Source of the DNA: JAZKJD01 sp040384585
GTDB lineage: Bacteria > Pseudomonadota > Gammaproteobacteria > Diplorickettsiales > Diplorickettsiaceae
Direction of reading: 5' to 3'
NCBI GenBank assembly: GCA_040384585.1
Contig: JAZKJD010000014.1
Coordinates: forward strand, 1 to 39,444
Length of the DNA stretch: 39,444 nt
Position 1 is the stretch's first letter. Each line of letters begins with the position of its first letter. Positions 15,269 through 23,507 of this stretch are shown here, piece after piece. Below the pieces are notes generated by a model. The model worked only from the letters and a program-made list of their open reading frames with translations, was not told the origin of the DNA and did not search any database. The translations under genes and the position numbers were made by a program.

Positions 15269-16261
15269 ACCGCCCATTTGTTTTTCTCGAATTTCATCCA
15301 AGGTTTTACAATCAATACATAAGCTAGCTGTCGGCCGCGCTTCCAAGCGACGAATACCAATCTCTACGCCACAAGAATTACAGAAACCATAATGTCCTTC
15401 ATCAAGTTGCTGCAATGCATCCTCAATTTTCTTGATTAACTTACGCTCGCGGTCTCTGGCACGAAGCTCTAAATTAAACTCCTCTTCTTGCGTGGCACGA
15501 TCACTAATATCAGGCAAAGAAGTGCCTTCATCCTGTAAATGATGCACCGTACGCCCCATATCCTCTAACAGCATGCGTTTTCGTTGCAATAGTAAACGAC
15601 GAAAATGTGCCTGCTGGTCACCACTCATATAGTCTTCCCCAGGTCGTTCCTTATAAGGCGCTATATTTAAATCAATTTCTGTATTAATCGAAACCGATTC
15701 TTGCCTTGTTTCTGCTAATGGCGCTTGTTTTTCTCTTCGTTTTTTAAGTTTTTTGGGTTCTGCCATTTTAACTTCTATTGATGGTTGTTGTTTTAATACA
15801 GGATGCGCCTGGGAATCAGACTTTGCTTGCTTTTGTTTTTTTTTAGAGCCAGCCCGAATAGCTTTCGCTGTCGTAGGACTTTTGCTCGTTGCCTTTTTTA
15901 AAGTTCTAGGTTTTCTATTGACTTTAGCACGCGAGGACGACGTTTTTTTCGAGGTTTTGCTTTTACTAGGCTTTTTTTTTACCGAAACCTTTCTTCTAGG
16001 CTTTCTTCGTACAGTCGTTTTCCTTTTACGTGTGACTCCCGTTTTTGTCTTTCTTCGCTTCGCTGTCTTTCTTCTTGGCCGTTTAGCTGCTTTCTTAGTA
16101 CCGGCTTTGGTTTTTCGGCGACGACGTGTCGCAGTCGCACGCGCTGTTGTCGCTCTCTTTTTTCTTCGTTTAGTCGTTTTTTTACGTGCAGTCGTGGTCT
16201 TTGCAGCTGTAGTGCGTCTTTTACGTCGCTTTGCAGTTACAGGTTTTTTCTTTGCTGGCAT
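15266..16261 (-). CDS. dksA: DksA with a long histone-H1-like Lys/Arg-rich N-terminal tail
   Basis: Residues about 205-331 are a complete DksA: coiled coil, tip with D254-R255-A256 (the residues that enter the RNA polymerase secondary channel, within DISDRATQEEE), and a four-Cys zinc finger C294/C297/C315/C318 followed by the C-terminal helix. DksA works with ppGpp to reprogramme transcription, repressing rRNA promoters. The first 185 residues are almost entirely Lys, Arg, Thr, Ala and Ser, as in histone H1-like bacterial proteins (Hc1, AlgP), and should bind DNA without specificity. E. coli DksA is 151 aa, so this is more than twice as long. AAGGAG lies six bases before the ATG. The stop is provided by the adjoining palindromic repeat. 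Joint nucleoid compaction and stringent control is inferred. Confidence 0.93.
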   Translation of the reverse strand: MPAKKKPVTAKRRKRRTTAAKTTTARKKTTKRRKKRATTARATATRRRRKTKAGTKKAAKRPRRKTAKRRKTKTGVTRKRKTTVRRKPRRKVSVKKKPSKSKTSKKTSSSRAKVNRKPRTLKKATSKSPTTAKAIRAGSKKKQKQAKSDSQAHPVLKQQPSIEVKMAEPKKLKKRREKQAPLAETRQESVSINTEIDLNIAPYKERPGEDYMSGDQQAHFRRLLLQRKRMLLEDMGRTVHHLQDEGTSLPDISDRATQEEEFNLELRARDRERKLIKKIEDALQQLDEGHYGFCNSCGVEIGIRRLEARPTASLCIDCKTLDEIREKQMGG

Positions 16262-16423
16262 AAAGTTCTCCTTGAGAATTTACAATTTGCCGGAATTGGC
16301 ACACTTAAAAAAACCAAACACATCTATACCAAAAATATTTCAACATGGCAATCACTTCTAATTCTTATGAACAAACCATGTGTATTTTCTTTTTATTAAA
16401 TGATTTATAGATCATTTTTTCAA

Positions 16424-17266
16424 TTAATGCCATTTTCCACTCGTCACTCGTTGGTGCCCTGCTAAATCTTTATGTTGTTGTAGGCGATGGTAGCCATATT
16501 TTAAAAAAAATTGACGCACGAACGCCGCTTGTTCGTAACCATGTTCTAAAAACAAAACTCCTCCCGGCAACAGATGATGGCACGCTTGACGAATGATCAC
16601 TTCTAAGTAACGTAACCCATTTTCCTCGGAAATTAAGGCTATTTTTGGTTCGAAACCTAAACCCAATTCAGATTGAAAATGCGCATCATTACGAGAAAGA
16701 TAAGGAGGATTACTAACAATGGCATCGAAGATTTCACTTGCAAGAAAAGCATGGCACCAATCGCCTTGGCGCAATTCCACATTTTGCAATCCATGGCAAT
16801 GTCTATTCTGTTCCGCAAGCTGTAACGCATCGTTGCAATAGTCCGTTGCAATAAGCTGCCAGCGTGGTCTTTCGCTGGCTAAGGCCAACGCAATCGCCCC
16901 CGAACCTGTACCTAAATCAGCAATTTTTCTTGTTTCGTGCGTATAGTTTTCAAGTACTAACTGAACTAATAATTCCGTTTCTGGACGTGGAATCAGCACT
17001 GAGGAATTGACTGTGAACATTAAAGACCAAAATTCCTGTTGCCCCAATAAATAGGCGATGGGTTCCCCCGCTTTCCGACGCTTTATTGCCGCTTTGATAG
17101 CGTGTTGCTGAGAAAGTGATGTGATAAAGCAAGCCGCTTGACTATAGAGCTGAACTCGAGTCAGTCCTAAATGAGCCGCTAATAAAAGCTCCGCATCTAA
17201 ATGAGGGGTGCTACTGTTTGGAATTAAGGTCTTAAACGCCCAACGCCATAGGGATTGTAGTAACAT
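16424..17266 (-). CDS. prmC: Release factor glutamine methyltransferase
   Basis: PrmC (HemK) methylates the Gln of the GGQ motif in release factors RF1 and RF2. The SAM-binding motif is ADLGTGSGAIALAL and the catalytic motif NPPY is in IVSNPPYLSRND. The N-terminal helical domain carries DAELLLAAHLGLTR, and there is AYLLGQQEFW. The ATG at 17266 is chosen (280 aa); a TTG five codons earlier falls against the neighbouring inverted-repeat element. Its substrate gene prfA lies just upstream on the same strand, but a membrane-protein gene and a 145-bp insertion now separate the normally adjacent pair. Confidence 0.96.
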   Translation of the reverse strand: MLLQSLWRWAFKTLIPNSSTPHLDAELLLAAHLGLTRVQLYSQAACFITSLSQQHAIKAAIKRRKAGEPIAYLLGQQEFWSLMFTVNSSVLIPRPETELLVQLVLENYTHETRKIADLGTGSGAIALALASERPRWQLIATDYCNDALQLAEQNRHCHGLQNVELRQGDWCHAFLASEIFDAIVSNPPYLSRNDAHFQSELGLGFEPKIALISEENGLRYLEVIIRQACHHLLPGGVLFLEHGYEQAAFVRQFFLKYGYHRLQQHKDLAGHQRVTSGKWH

Positions 17267-17281
17267 AACAGAACCTAACAA

Positions 17282-17426
17282 TAGACCTCTTTCAAAACCT
17301 GCATTATAGACTTGATTTCATTGTTAAACGATTTGCTGCGGTCCTCATTGACTTTAGTAAACTCTGGTCCTCCCAAATCGTTTGCCTCGAACTCAAGTCT
17401 ATAATGCAGGTTTTGAAAGAGGTCTA
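17282..17426. mobile_element. MITE-like element with 34-bp perfect inverted ends
   Basis: The 34 bases at 17282-17315, beginning TAGACCTCTTTCAAAACC, are exactly inverted at 17393-17426. A second inner pair, AAACGATTTG (17326-17335) and CAAATCGTTT (17374-17383), extends the fold. The 145-bp element has no gene. Both ends begin with TA, as in elements that duplicate a TA target. It sits between prmC and the membrane-protein gene, one base after that gene's stop codon. Perfect arms suggest recent activity. Confidence 0.8.
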
Positions 17427-17427
17427 A

Positions 17428-17751
17428 TCAATTAGGATTCTGTTTACGTCTTACATAAGAAACGAAAAACAGAATAACAAATAACGGAAGTAAGATAGGT
17501 AATAAAATTGGAAATAAAATAACCGCCAATACCGTCCAAACAGCGGCAATAAAACCCAAAATAAGCACACCTGTCCAAGTTAATATAAAAAATAATAAAA
17601 TACTCAAACAAAAGAAGAAAATAGAAGCCACCAAAATACCCCATACGGTTAAGCTAACCGCAACCGCGCCATTAAGCAAAACCAGTGCAATATGCCCACC
17701 AAGAATCAACAACAATAAAATAATCAAGGCAATTGCCAATGATCGAAACAT
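17428..17751 (-). CDS. Small integral membrane protein (107 aa)
   Basis: Not recognised. It is nearly all hydrophobic, with about four membrane segments (residues about 3-24, 28-56, 58-74 and 76-98) and a short basic cytoplasmic tail, RRKQNPN. AAGGAGG lies shortly before the ATG, so it is well translated. It lies 40 bases downstream of prfA on the same strand and probably belongs to its transcript. Its TGA comes one base before the perfect inverted repeat at 17282-17426, so the true C-terminus may have been set by that insertion. No function is suggested. Confidence 0.7.
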   Translation of the reverse strand: MFRSLAIALIILLLLILGGHIALVLLNGAVAVSLTVWGILVASIFFFCLSILLFFILTWTGVLILGFIAAVWTVLAVILFPILLPILLPLFVILFFVSYVRRKQNPN

Positions 17752-17791
17752 AATGAACCTCCTTCATTCGCGAAGGGATGACACACAAAAG

Positions 17792-18874
17792 TTATTCACC
17801 CATTGCGGCTAATTTATCGGCCTGATACTCACGCATAAGGGATTGAATAACAGGATGTAAATGCCCCTCCATGATATCAGATAATTGATATAAGGTTAGA
17901 TTGATTCGATGATCGGTCAATCGGCCTTGAGGAAAATTATAGGTACGTATTCGTTCTGAACGATCACCACTACCCACCAAAATACGTCGTGTTTGTGCCT
18001 CCTCCTGCTGCTGCTTCGCTTGTTGTGCTGATAGTAATTTAGCTTGTAATAAAGACATCGCTCGCGCACGATTTTTATGCTGCGAACGTTCATCCTGACA
18101 CTCCACCACTAATCCAGAGGGTAAATGGGTAATGCGAATCGCGGAGTCCGTTTTTTGCACATGCTGCCCTCCGGCACCCGAAGCACGAAAGGTATCAATT
18201 TTCAAATCCACTGGATTGATAGTGACTTCATCAATAGCTTCTATTTCAGGAAGAATGGCAACGGTACAAGTAGATGTATGTACGCGACCTTGAGCCTCTG
18301 TTTCTGGAACACGTTGTACCCGATGTGCCCCTGATTCAAATTTTAAATGGGCATAAACATCCGTTCCAGCAATGCGAGCAACCATTTCTTTATAACCGCC
18401 TTGTTCACTGGGGCTACTGTGAATAATTTCAACAAACCATCCTTGTATTTCTGCATATCGCAAATACATACGAAATAAATCACCGGCAAAAATTGCCGCC
18501 TCATCCCCACCCGCAGCCGCACGAATTTCTAAAAATACATTACGTTGATCATTGGGATCTTGTGGTATTAACAAACGCTCTAATTCCGCCTCCAAGATTT
18601 CCTGTCTAGCTTTGGCCGTTTTATATTCTTCTTCCGCTAAATCTTGCAGCTCCCTATCGGGGTCATGTAAACATTGTTCAGCTTGTTTTATTACCTCTAA
18701 GTTAGTCTGGTATCGCTGAAAACATTGTACGATTGGACCTAATCGACCATACTCCTTAGATAACTCGCGAAAACGATTTTGATCCTGAATGATACCTATA
18801 TCACTTAACAAAGCACTTAATTCTTCATAGCGCTCGACCAGCGTCGTTAACCTTTTAAGCAAGGAGCTCTTCAT
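17792..18874 (-). CDS. prfA: Peptide chain release factor 1
   Basis: RF1 reads UAA and UAG stop codons and releases the finished protein. The codon-recognition PxT-type motif is VPETEAQGR (P190-T192), and the catalytic GGQ is at 235-237 in ASGAGGQHVQKTDSA. The central RAAAGGDEAAIFAGDLFRMY is typical. Length is 360 aa, as in E. coli. AGGTGG precedes the start. In most gammaproteobacteria hemA-prfA-prmC are contiguous; here hemA is about 4.6 kb upstream on the same strand, beyond an inserted block. Confidence 0.98.
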   Translation of the reverse strand: MKSSLLKRLTTLVERYEELSALLSDIGIIQDQNRFRELSKEYGRLGPIVQCFQRYQTNLEVIKQAEQCLHDPDRELQDLAEEEYKTAKARQEILEAELERLLIPQDPNDQRNVFLEIRAAAGGDEAAIFAGDLFRMYLRYAEIQGWFVEIIHSSPSEQGGYKEMVARIAGTDVYAHLKFESGAHRVQRVPETEAQGRVHTSTCTVAILPEIEAIDEVTINPVDLKIDTFRASGAGGQHVQKTDSAIRITHLPSGLVVECQDERSQHKNRARAMSLLQAKLLSAQQAKQQQEEAQTRRILVGSGDRSERIRTYNFPQGRLTDHRINLTLYQLSDIMEGHLHPVIQSLMREYQADKLAAMGE

Positions 18875-19053
18875 ATATCCACCTTTATCGTCATCGCGAT
18901 TATAAGTTCAATCACTATCCTTTGGCTATGCGCGATCGCGTTTCCTTTCGTATATACATGGAATCTTAGCGATTCATAAGCTATTCTAAAAAGGAGTAGA
19001 CCGCTATAGCGGGCGCTATAAGGTTTTACTGAATATTACCTAAGGGGAATAGT

Positions 19054-19380
19054 ATGAAAAAATTATTAGTAATGGCTTCAGCTATTTGCATGGGTTTATT
19101 AAGTAGTATCAACGTGGCAAACGCTGCCCATTCAGGTCAAAGTGCCTGTGCATTTGATGCTCACTTAGTAAAAAAAGCGGGTTTCGTTTCTGGATCGTAC
19201 TATAACTCGGCAACAATACGTCAGTTATTATCTAGAATCAACGTTACCCCGCGTGCTTGTACAAATATTGCATCATGCCAATATCGCTATGTATGCAGCG
19301 AATATCATTATTTAGCGACCAATAAATTAATACCCAACCGAGGTCCAACCGTTTATTGGCATACTTCACAACCTTTTTAA
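19054..19380 (+). CDS. Small secreted protein (108 aa)
   Basis: Not a named family. A clear signal peptide, MKKLLVMASAICMGLLSS with cleavage after NVANA (about residue 24), is followed by about 84 mature residues with four cysteines (SACAF, RACTNIASC, YVC). The segment ACTNIASC...YxC...NKLIPN is similar to the mature part of the 90-aa protein at 3597, so both may belong to one lineage-specific secreted family. AAGGGG lies upstream of the start. It stands alone, followed by a repeat and a strong hairpin terminator. A short hairpin-forming sequence, TATAGCGGGCGCTATA, lies about 45 bases before the start. Function unknown. Confidence 0.75.
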   Translation: MKKLLVMASAICMGLLSSINVANAAHSGQSACAFDAHLVKKAGFVSGSYYNSATIRQLLSRINVTPRACTNIASCQYRYVCSEYHYLATNKLIPNRGPTVYWHTSQPF

Positions 19381-19510
19381 TAGACTCAACGCTATTGGGT
19401 TTTCGGCAAGGCGCCGCGAAGATGAGCAACCGGAGTGTATAGCCATACATGAGGATTGCAAACTGAGCTGGAACACAGCCGAAAACTCAAGTACGAAGAG
19501 TATAAAGGAT
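19381..19510. repeat. Dispersed repeat downstream of the 19054 gene
   Basis: It starts TAGACTCAACGCTATTGGGT and continues through CGGCAAGGCGCCGCGAAGA and CCGGAGTGTATAGCCATACA. Inverted segments GGTTTTCGGC and GCCGAAAACT face each other across about 80 bases. The first 38 bases recur at 11683-11720 in the 5' end of epmA. No coding frame is evident. Confidence 0.6.
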
Positions 19511-19517
19511 TATTCGC

Positions 19518-19548
19518 CTATCCCTTCCTAGAGGAAGGGATATTTTTA
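19518..19548 (+). terminator. Rho-independent terminator
   Basis: TATCCCTTCC, a short loop AGA-type turn, and GGAAGGGATA form a 10-bp stem followed by TTTTT on the plus strand. It ends the transcript of the small secreted protein. It lies just beyond the 3' end of the minus-strand gene at 19558 and may serve that gene as well. Confidence 0.8.
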
Positions 19549-19557
19549 TCTCAACTA

Positions 19558-20010
19558 TCATTTTTTATTACTATCCAGCCTTATACTTTCCTGTGGATTG
19601 TAAGAGACATCACCTCTGAAACACTTCCTATAGGAATATAATCCAAATGTTACTAATAAACCTCCTACTGCAAGCACCGTACCAACACCTAGCCACGTCG
19701 TAGAGAAGTCCATCTCTGAATTCTGTGAGTTTCTGCCAAGGCAAGGTGTTTCTGGTAGTTGATAACTTTTATTGGATTGACCTGTCTCAAACGCAGTAAC
19801 TAGGGTTGACGCCAGTGTAATATTAGCTGTAGTGTTTTTTCCAATAGTCCCATCACCATATTTTTCATCGCCTTTCTCAAGGTTATTTGCTGTTTCTTCT
19901 AGTGTAGCATTATTAATCTGACTAGATAATGACGGCTTAGTATCAATGTATGACCGCCCATGAGGCTGAGGTTTTTTATTACCTCCGCTTTTATTTATAT
20001 TTCTTGACAT
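19558..20010 (-). CDS. One-TM hypothetical protein (150 aa)
   Basis: Not recognised. Residues 1-100 are hydrophilic and low complexity (Asn, Ser, Thr, Lys). A single membrane helix, WLGVGTVLAVGGLLVTFGLY (about 106-125), is followed by a basic stretch YRKCFRG and a short tail. There is no N-terminal signal, so it would be a C-terminally anchored protein. AGAGAAG precedes the start. It lies divergent from the mla operon. Tail-anchored topology with a disordered head is seen in some inclusion-membrane or effector proteins of intracellular bacteria, but nothing here proves that. Confidence 0.6.
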   Translation of the reverse strand: MSRNINKSGGNKKPQPHGRSYIDTKPSLSSQINNATLEETANNLEKGDEKYGDGTIGKNTTANITLASTLVTAFETGQSNKSYQLPETPCLGRNSQNSEMDFSTTWLGVGTVLAVGGLLVTFGLYSYRKCFRGDVSYNPQESIRLDSNKK

Positions 20011-20142
20011 TATAATCTTCTCTTTGTATTTAATAGTGGCTCCTACTTTTCCATTTTTCCATTAAACATATGTTAGCATTTATAAATTTTTTGCAAAACA
20101 AAATAGTTTACTATAACTTTTTAACCCGATAGGTTACACGAT

Positions 20143-21279
20143 ATGTCAAATGCAACTATCACCTCACTTGCGTTCCCCGATGGGACTCAAAAGAATAAGT
20201 TGCATTGTCAAGGCGCTTGGACACTGGCAGGCATGAATAGTAAGGCATTAAGAAAAAACATTAATAAAATAAACTGCCAACAAATCTCTACACTTACGCT
20301 AGATACCAGTGACATTACGGCAATGGATACCAGTGGCGCTTGGCAACTTTATCAATGGATCCACCAACTTTCAGAACAAGGCACTCACGTTTCCTTATTA
20401 GGACTTAGTGAAGAATACCGTGCACTTTTCACCGGCATTCAAAAAACGGCTAAACAATTACAGAAGCTTCCTACCCGTCAAACCTATACAGGGTTAGCAC
20501 AACTAGGCAAAAAAACTATCGACCAATTACTAGAAGTCCAATCATTCCTGCGTTTTATCGGAAAAAATTTTATTAATGGCCTGACTATTTTTCTGCATCC
20601 TGGGCAACTACGCTTCAAGGCTCTGCTGAGTGTGATTGAAAACACCGGATTTGCTGCCCTAGGAATTATTGCCTTATTATCCTTTATGATCGGCATTGTA
20701 TTAACCTATCAAATGGGTCTTCAATTAAAAAACTATGGCGCCAGCCTCTTTATTATTGATTTATTAGGATTGGCAATACTGCGGGAATTTGCCCCCTTAC
20801 TCACTGCCATTATGGTTGCCGGAAGAAGTGGTTCTGCGTTTACCGCTCAACTGGGCATGATGAAGATCAAAGAAGAAATCGATGCCTTGAACACCATGGG
20901 AGTTTTACCCGGACAATTATTAATTTTACCACGTATTTTGGGCTTAACGATTGCCTTACCCTTATTGACAGTTTGGGCCGATATGTTTGGCATACTAGGC
21001 GGCATGGCCATGACACATACCATGCTGCATATTGGCTATATTGATTTCTTACACCGTTTCCCCAAAGTCGTGCAACTCTCATCCCTGTTAATCGGCATAG
21101 GAAAAGCACCCGTATTCGCGCTCATTATTTCGAGTATTGCTTGTTTTCAAGGATTGCGCGTCAGGGGTAGCGCTGATAGTGTAGGGAAACAAACCACGCG
21201 CAGCGTGGTACAAGCCATTTTTTTTATTATTGTTGCAGACGCACTCTTTTCTATTCTGTTCAGCACGCTAAATATTTAA
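20143..21279 (+). CDS. mlaE: Mla-type lipid ABC transporter permease with N-terminal STAS domain
   Basis: The C-terminal two-thirds (about 125-378) is an MlaE/YrbE permease, the membrane core that moves phospholipids between the membranes in glycerophospholipid asymmetry transport. Typical segments are GIVLTYQMGLQL, REFAPLLTAIMVAGRSGSAF and MKIKEEIDALNTMG. Residues about 20-105 form a STAS domain, with TLDTSDITAMDTSGAWQLY. In E. coli the STAS subunit is a separate protein, MlaB; here it is fused. There is no MlaC-type gene adjacent. The next gene starts 19 bases downstream, so this heads a four-gene operon. Confidence 0.93.
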   Translation: MSNATITSLAFPDGTQKNKLHCQGAWTLAGMNSKALRKNINKINCQQISTLTLDTSDITAMDTSGAWQLYQWIHQLSEQGTHVSLLGLSEEYRALFTGIQKTAKQLQKLPTRQTYTGLAQLGKKTIDQLLEVQSFLRFIGKNFINGLTIFLHPGQLRFKALLSVIENTGFAALGIIALLSFMIGIVLTYQMGLQLKNYGASLFIIDLLGLAILREFAPLLTAIMVAGRSGSAFTAQLGMMKIKEEIDALNTMGVLPGQLLILPRILGLTIALPLLTVWADMFGILGGMAMTHTMLHIGYIDFLHRFPKVVQLSSLLIGIGKAPVFALIISSIACFQGLRVRGSADSVGKQTTRSVVQAIFFIIVADALFSILFSTLNI

Positions 21280-21298
21280 ATCGGCTATAATTTTCATC

Positions 21299-22087
21299 AT
21301 GAATGCATCGGATACGGTTATAAAACTCGATAAGGTTAACATTTCCATCGCTGGACAATGGATACATCAAGGTATTGACCTTGAGGTTATGCGTGGAGAA
21401 ATCGTCGCGATTGTTGGGAATAGTGGTTCGGGTAAATCGACTATTCTACGTGAAATTTTACTGTTATTGATCCCTGATTCCGGAACAATTGAGGTGTTCG
21501 GTAATGATATTAGCAAACTATCTCCTACTGGAATTCTTGCTTTACAACGTCGCTGGGGAGTTTTATTTCAACAATCTGCACTGTTCACTTCATTAACAGT
21601 GTTAGAAAACATCGCTTTTCCATTACATGAGCATAGCAAACTAGACAAAAAAACCATCAAAGAATTAGCCTTACTAAAGCTATTCGCTGTCGGTTTACCG
21701 ATAGCCTCCGCCATTAAATATCCATCGGAACTGAGCGGCGGAATGCTCAAACGCGCTGCCTTAGCACGTGCCTTGGTGATGGACCCTGAACTACTGCTAT
21801 TGGATGAACCCACAGCCGGTCTCGACCCCCAAGGCGCCGAAGCCTTTGATGAGCTATTGTTAACCTTACGCGCGATCTTAGGCTTAACAATTTTATTAAT
21901 CACTCATGATCTAGACACCTTATGGAAAACGACAGATAAAGTCGCTTTTTTAAGTGACGGACGTGTTTTAGAATTTTCCCCTATCGCTCAATTAACACAA
22001 TCCACTGAACCTGCCATCCGCGCCTATTTCCAAGGACCTAGAGGCCGCACCACTCAACAGCTTTACGGGGAGAATCATGGAATCTAA
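21299..22087 (+). CDS. mlaF: Mla-type lipid ABC transporter ATPase
   Basis: This is the cytoplasmic ATPase of the Mla transporter. Walker A is GNSGSGKST (40-48), the Q-loop follows at LFQQSALFTSLTV, the signature is ELSGGMLKRAALARAL, Walker B is LLLLDEPTAGLDP and the switch His is in LLITHD. GGMLKR in place of GGQ-type signatures is typical of MlaF. Length is 262 aa. It overlaps mlaD by 11 bases, so translation is coupled. Confidence 0.95.
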   Translation: MNASDTVIKLDKVNISIAGQWIHQGIDLEVMRGEIVAIVGNSGSGKSTILREILLLLIPDSGTIEVFGNDISKLSPTGILALQRRWGVLFQQSALFTSLTVLENIAFPLHEHSKLDKKTIKELALLKLFAVGLPIASAIKYPSELSGGMLKRAALARALVMDPELLLLDEPTAGLDPQGAEAFDELLLTLRAILGLTILLITHDLDTLWKTTDKVAFLSDGRVLEFSPIAQLTQSTEPAIRAYFQGPRGRTTQQLYGENHGI

Positions 22088-22877
22088 AATTAACTACACA
22101 CTGGTAGGTGCTTTTGTTCTTATTTTAATGGTTGCGCTAATTATTATCATTACCTGGTTATCCGTAGGCTTTACAACGAAACACTATCAAACTTACCTTG
22201 TTATCATGAACGAATCTGTCGCCGGAATAACGACTAATTCTTCTGTGAAATATAATGGAGTGGATGTCGGTAGCGTAAAAAAAATTTCTTTGAATGCAAA
22301 CAACCCGAAACAAGTGCGGTTATTTTTACAAATAGAAGAACATACACCGATCACAACCGGCACCACAGCAACCCTAAACAGCCAAGGCTTGACGGGTATT
22401 ACCTATATAGCCTTGCAAGGGAGTGCTACGAACCAAGCCCCTCTCATCACCCCCGCTGGCGAACCGTATCCCGTTATTAAAAGTACTCCCTCACTACTGC
22501 TGCGCTTAGATACCGCTCTAAACGATTTAACCGCCAACATGAATCAAATTACGCAAGATTTTAATGGAATATTAGGCGGAAAAAATCCGGAGCTATTCAA
22601 AGAAATCCTAAACAATTTAAATACCACTAGCAATCATTTAGCAGCTCAAAGCCAACAGCTTGATAATATCTTAATCAATACTGCCAAATCGACTCAATTG
22701 TTTCCCTCATTAATCAATACCTTAACCCAACGGACCCTGCCGTCTACCAATGACGTGTTGGATAATCTGACCGTGATGAGCGATAATTTACTTGAACTTT
22801 CTGATAACCTAAAACAAAATCCGGCCATATTATTGCGAGGCCAAGCGCCGCTGCCACTCGGGCCAGGAGAAAAATAA
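22077..22877 (+). CDS. mlaD: Mla-type transporter MCE-domain lipid-binding subunit
   Basis: MlaD is anchored by one N-terminal helix (about 8-30, LVGAFVLILMVALIIIITWL) and displays a periplasmic MCE domain (about 38-118, with SVAGITTNSSVKYNGVDVG and GLTGITYIAL) that forms the hexameric lipid channel on MlaFEDB. The remaining C-terminal region, about 150 residues, is helical and Asn/Gln-rich. Its length of 266 aa is longer than E. coli MlaD (183 aa) and closer to other MCE proteins. GGGGAG precedes the ATG. The next gene starts at the base after its stop codon. Confidence 0.94.
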   Translation: MESKINYTLVGAFVLILMVALIIIITWLSVGFTTKHYQTYLVIMNESVAGITTNSSVKYNGVDVGSVKKISLNANNPKQVRLFLQIEEHTPITTGTTATLNSQGLTGITYIALQGSATNQAPLITPAGEPYPVIKSTPSLLLRLDTALNDLTANMNQITQDFNGILGGKNPELFKEILNNLNTTSNHLAAQSQQLDNILINTAKSTQLFPSLINTLTQRTLPSTNDVLDNLTVMSDNLLELSDNLKQNPAILLRGQAPLPLGPGEK

Positions 22878-23507
22878 ATGTTTCACTACACTCTTTTACT
22901 AAAAAAAAACCGTCTAGTGATTTATTTATGCAGCATTTTATTGCTATCTGCTTGCTCTATTTTTAAACCTATTAAAAGAGAATCTTTACATTATTATACC
23001 GTCACGACCACACCACCTGTTTGCCGCCATGCAAAACACGGCGCACGAAGCACAATATTGGTAACGCAGCCACGTTCTAATGCTATTTACAGCAATACGC
23101 GCATGATTTATATACCGGATTGCTATCAATTACAATATTTTATCCACAACCGCTGGGCCGATACGCCACCACACATGTTACACCCTTTGTTAATCCGATC
23201 ATTGCAGAATACAGGCTATTTTCAAGCCCTTATTAATACCCCTACCACCACACGCTATGATTGGATTCTGAATACGCAATTACTCAGCTTCCAACAAGAG
23301 TTTTTAACACAACCCAGCCAATTTCGTATTGCGATACGGGCACAACTCATCAATGCGCATACTAGCCGTATTATCGCGACTCAAGATTTTATGGTGACAA
23401 AAAAAGCGCCCATAGCGAATCCACACGGCGGCGCTATCGCTGCCAATCTCGCTACCCAAAAAATACTTTGGAAAATATCTCATTTTTGTTTACAGAATAC
23501 TGCTTAA
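22878..23507 (+). CDS. ABC-type transport auxiliary lipoprotein (PqiC-like)
   Basis: An N-terminal lipoprotein signal ends in LLLSAC (Cys26). The body has the pattern of the ABC-transport auxiliary lipoprotein family: an early YYTVTT strand, ILVTQPRSNAIYSNTRMIYI and WADTPPHMLHPLLIRSLQNTGYF. These outer-membrane lipoproteins pair with MCE systems such as PqiABC. It is the fourth gene of the Mla-type operon, placed directly after mlaD, and its product probably forms the outer-membrane partner. AGGAG lies before the ATG. Its 3' end overlaps convergent hemA by 18 bases. Confidence 0.85.
   Translation: MFHYTLLLKKNRLVIYLCSILLLSACSIFKPIKRESLHYYTVTTTPPVCRHAKHGARSTILVTQPRSNAIYSNTRMIYIPDCYQLQYFIHNRWADTPPHMLHPLLIRSLQNTGYFQALINTPTTTRYDWILNTQLLSFQQEFLTQPSQFRIAIRAQLINAHTSRIIATQDFMVTKKAPIANPHGGAIAANLATQKILWKISHFCLQNTA

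Noticed and set aside
15753..16361. 202-aa hydrophobic reading frame opposite the dksA-like gene
   Set aside because: It is the antisense shadow of the Lys/Arg-rich tail (AAA/CGT codons read as Phe/Leu/Ala/Thr). The other strand encodes a clear DksA with a good ribosome-binding site.
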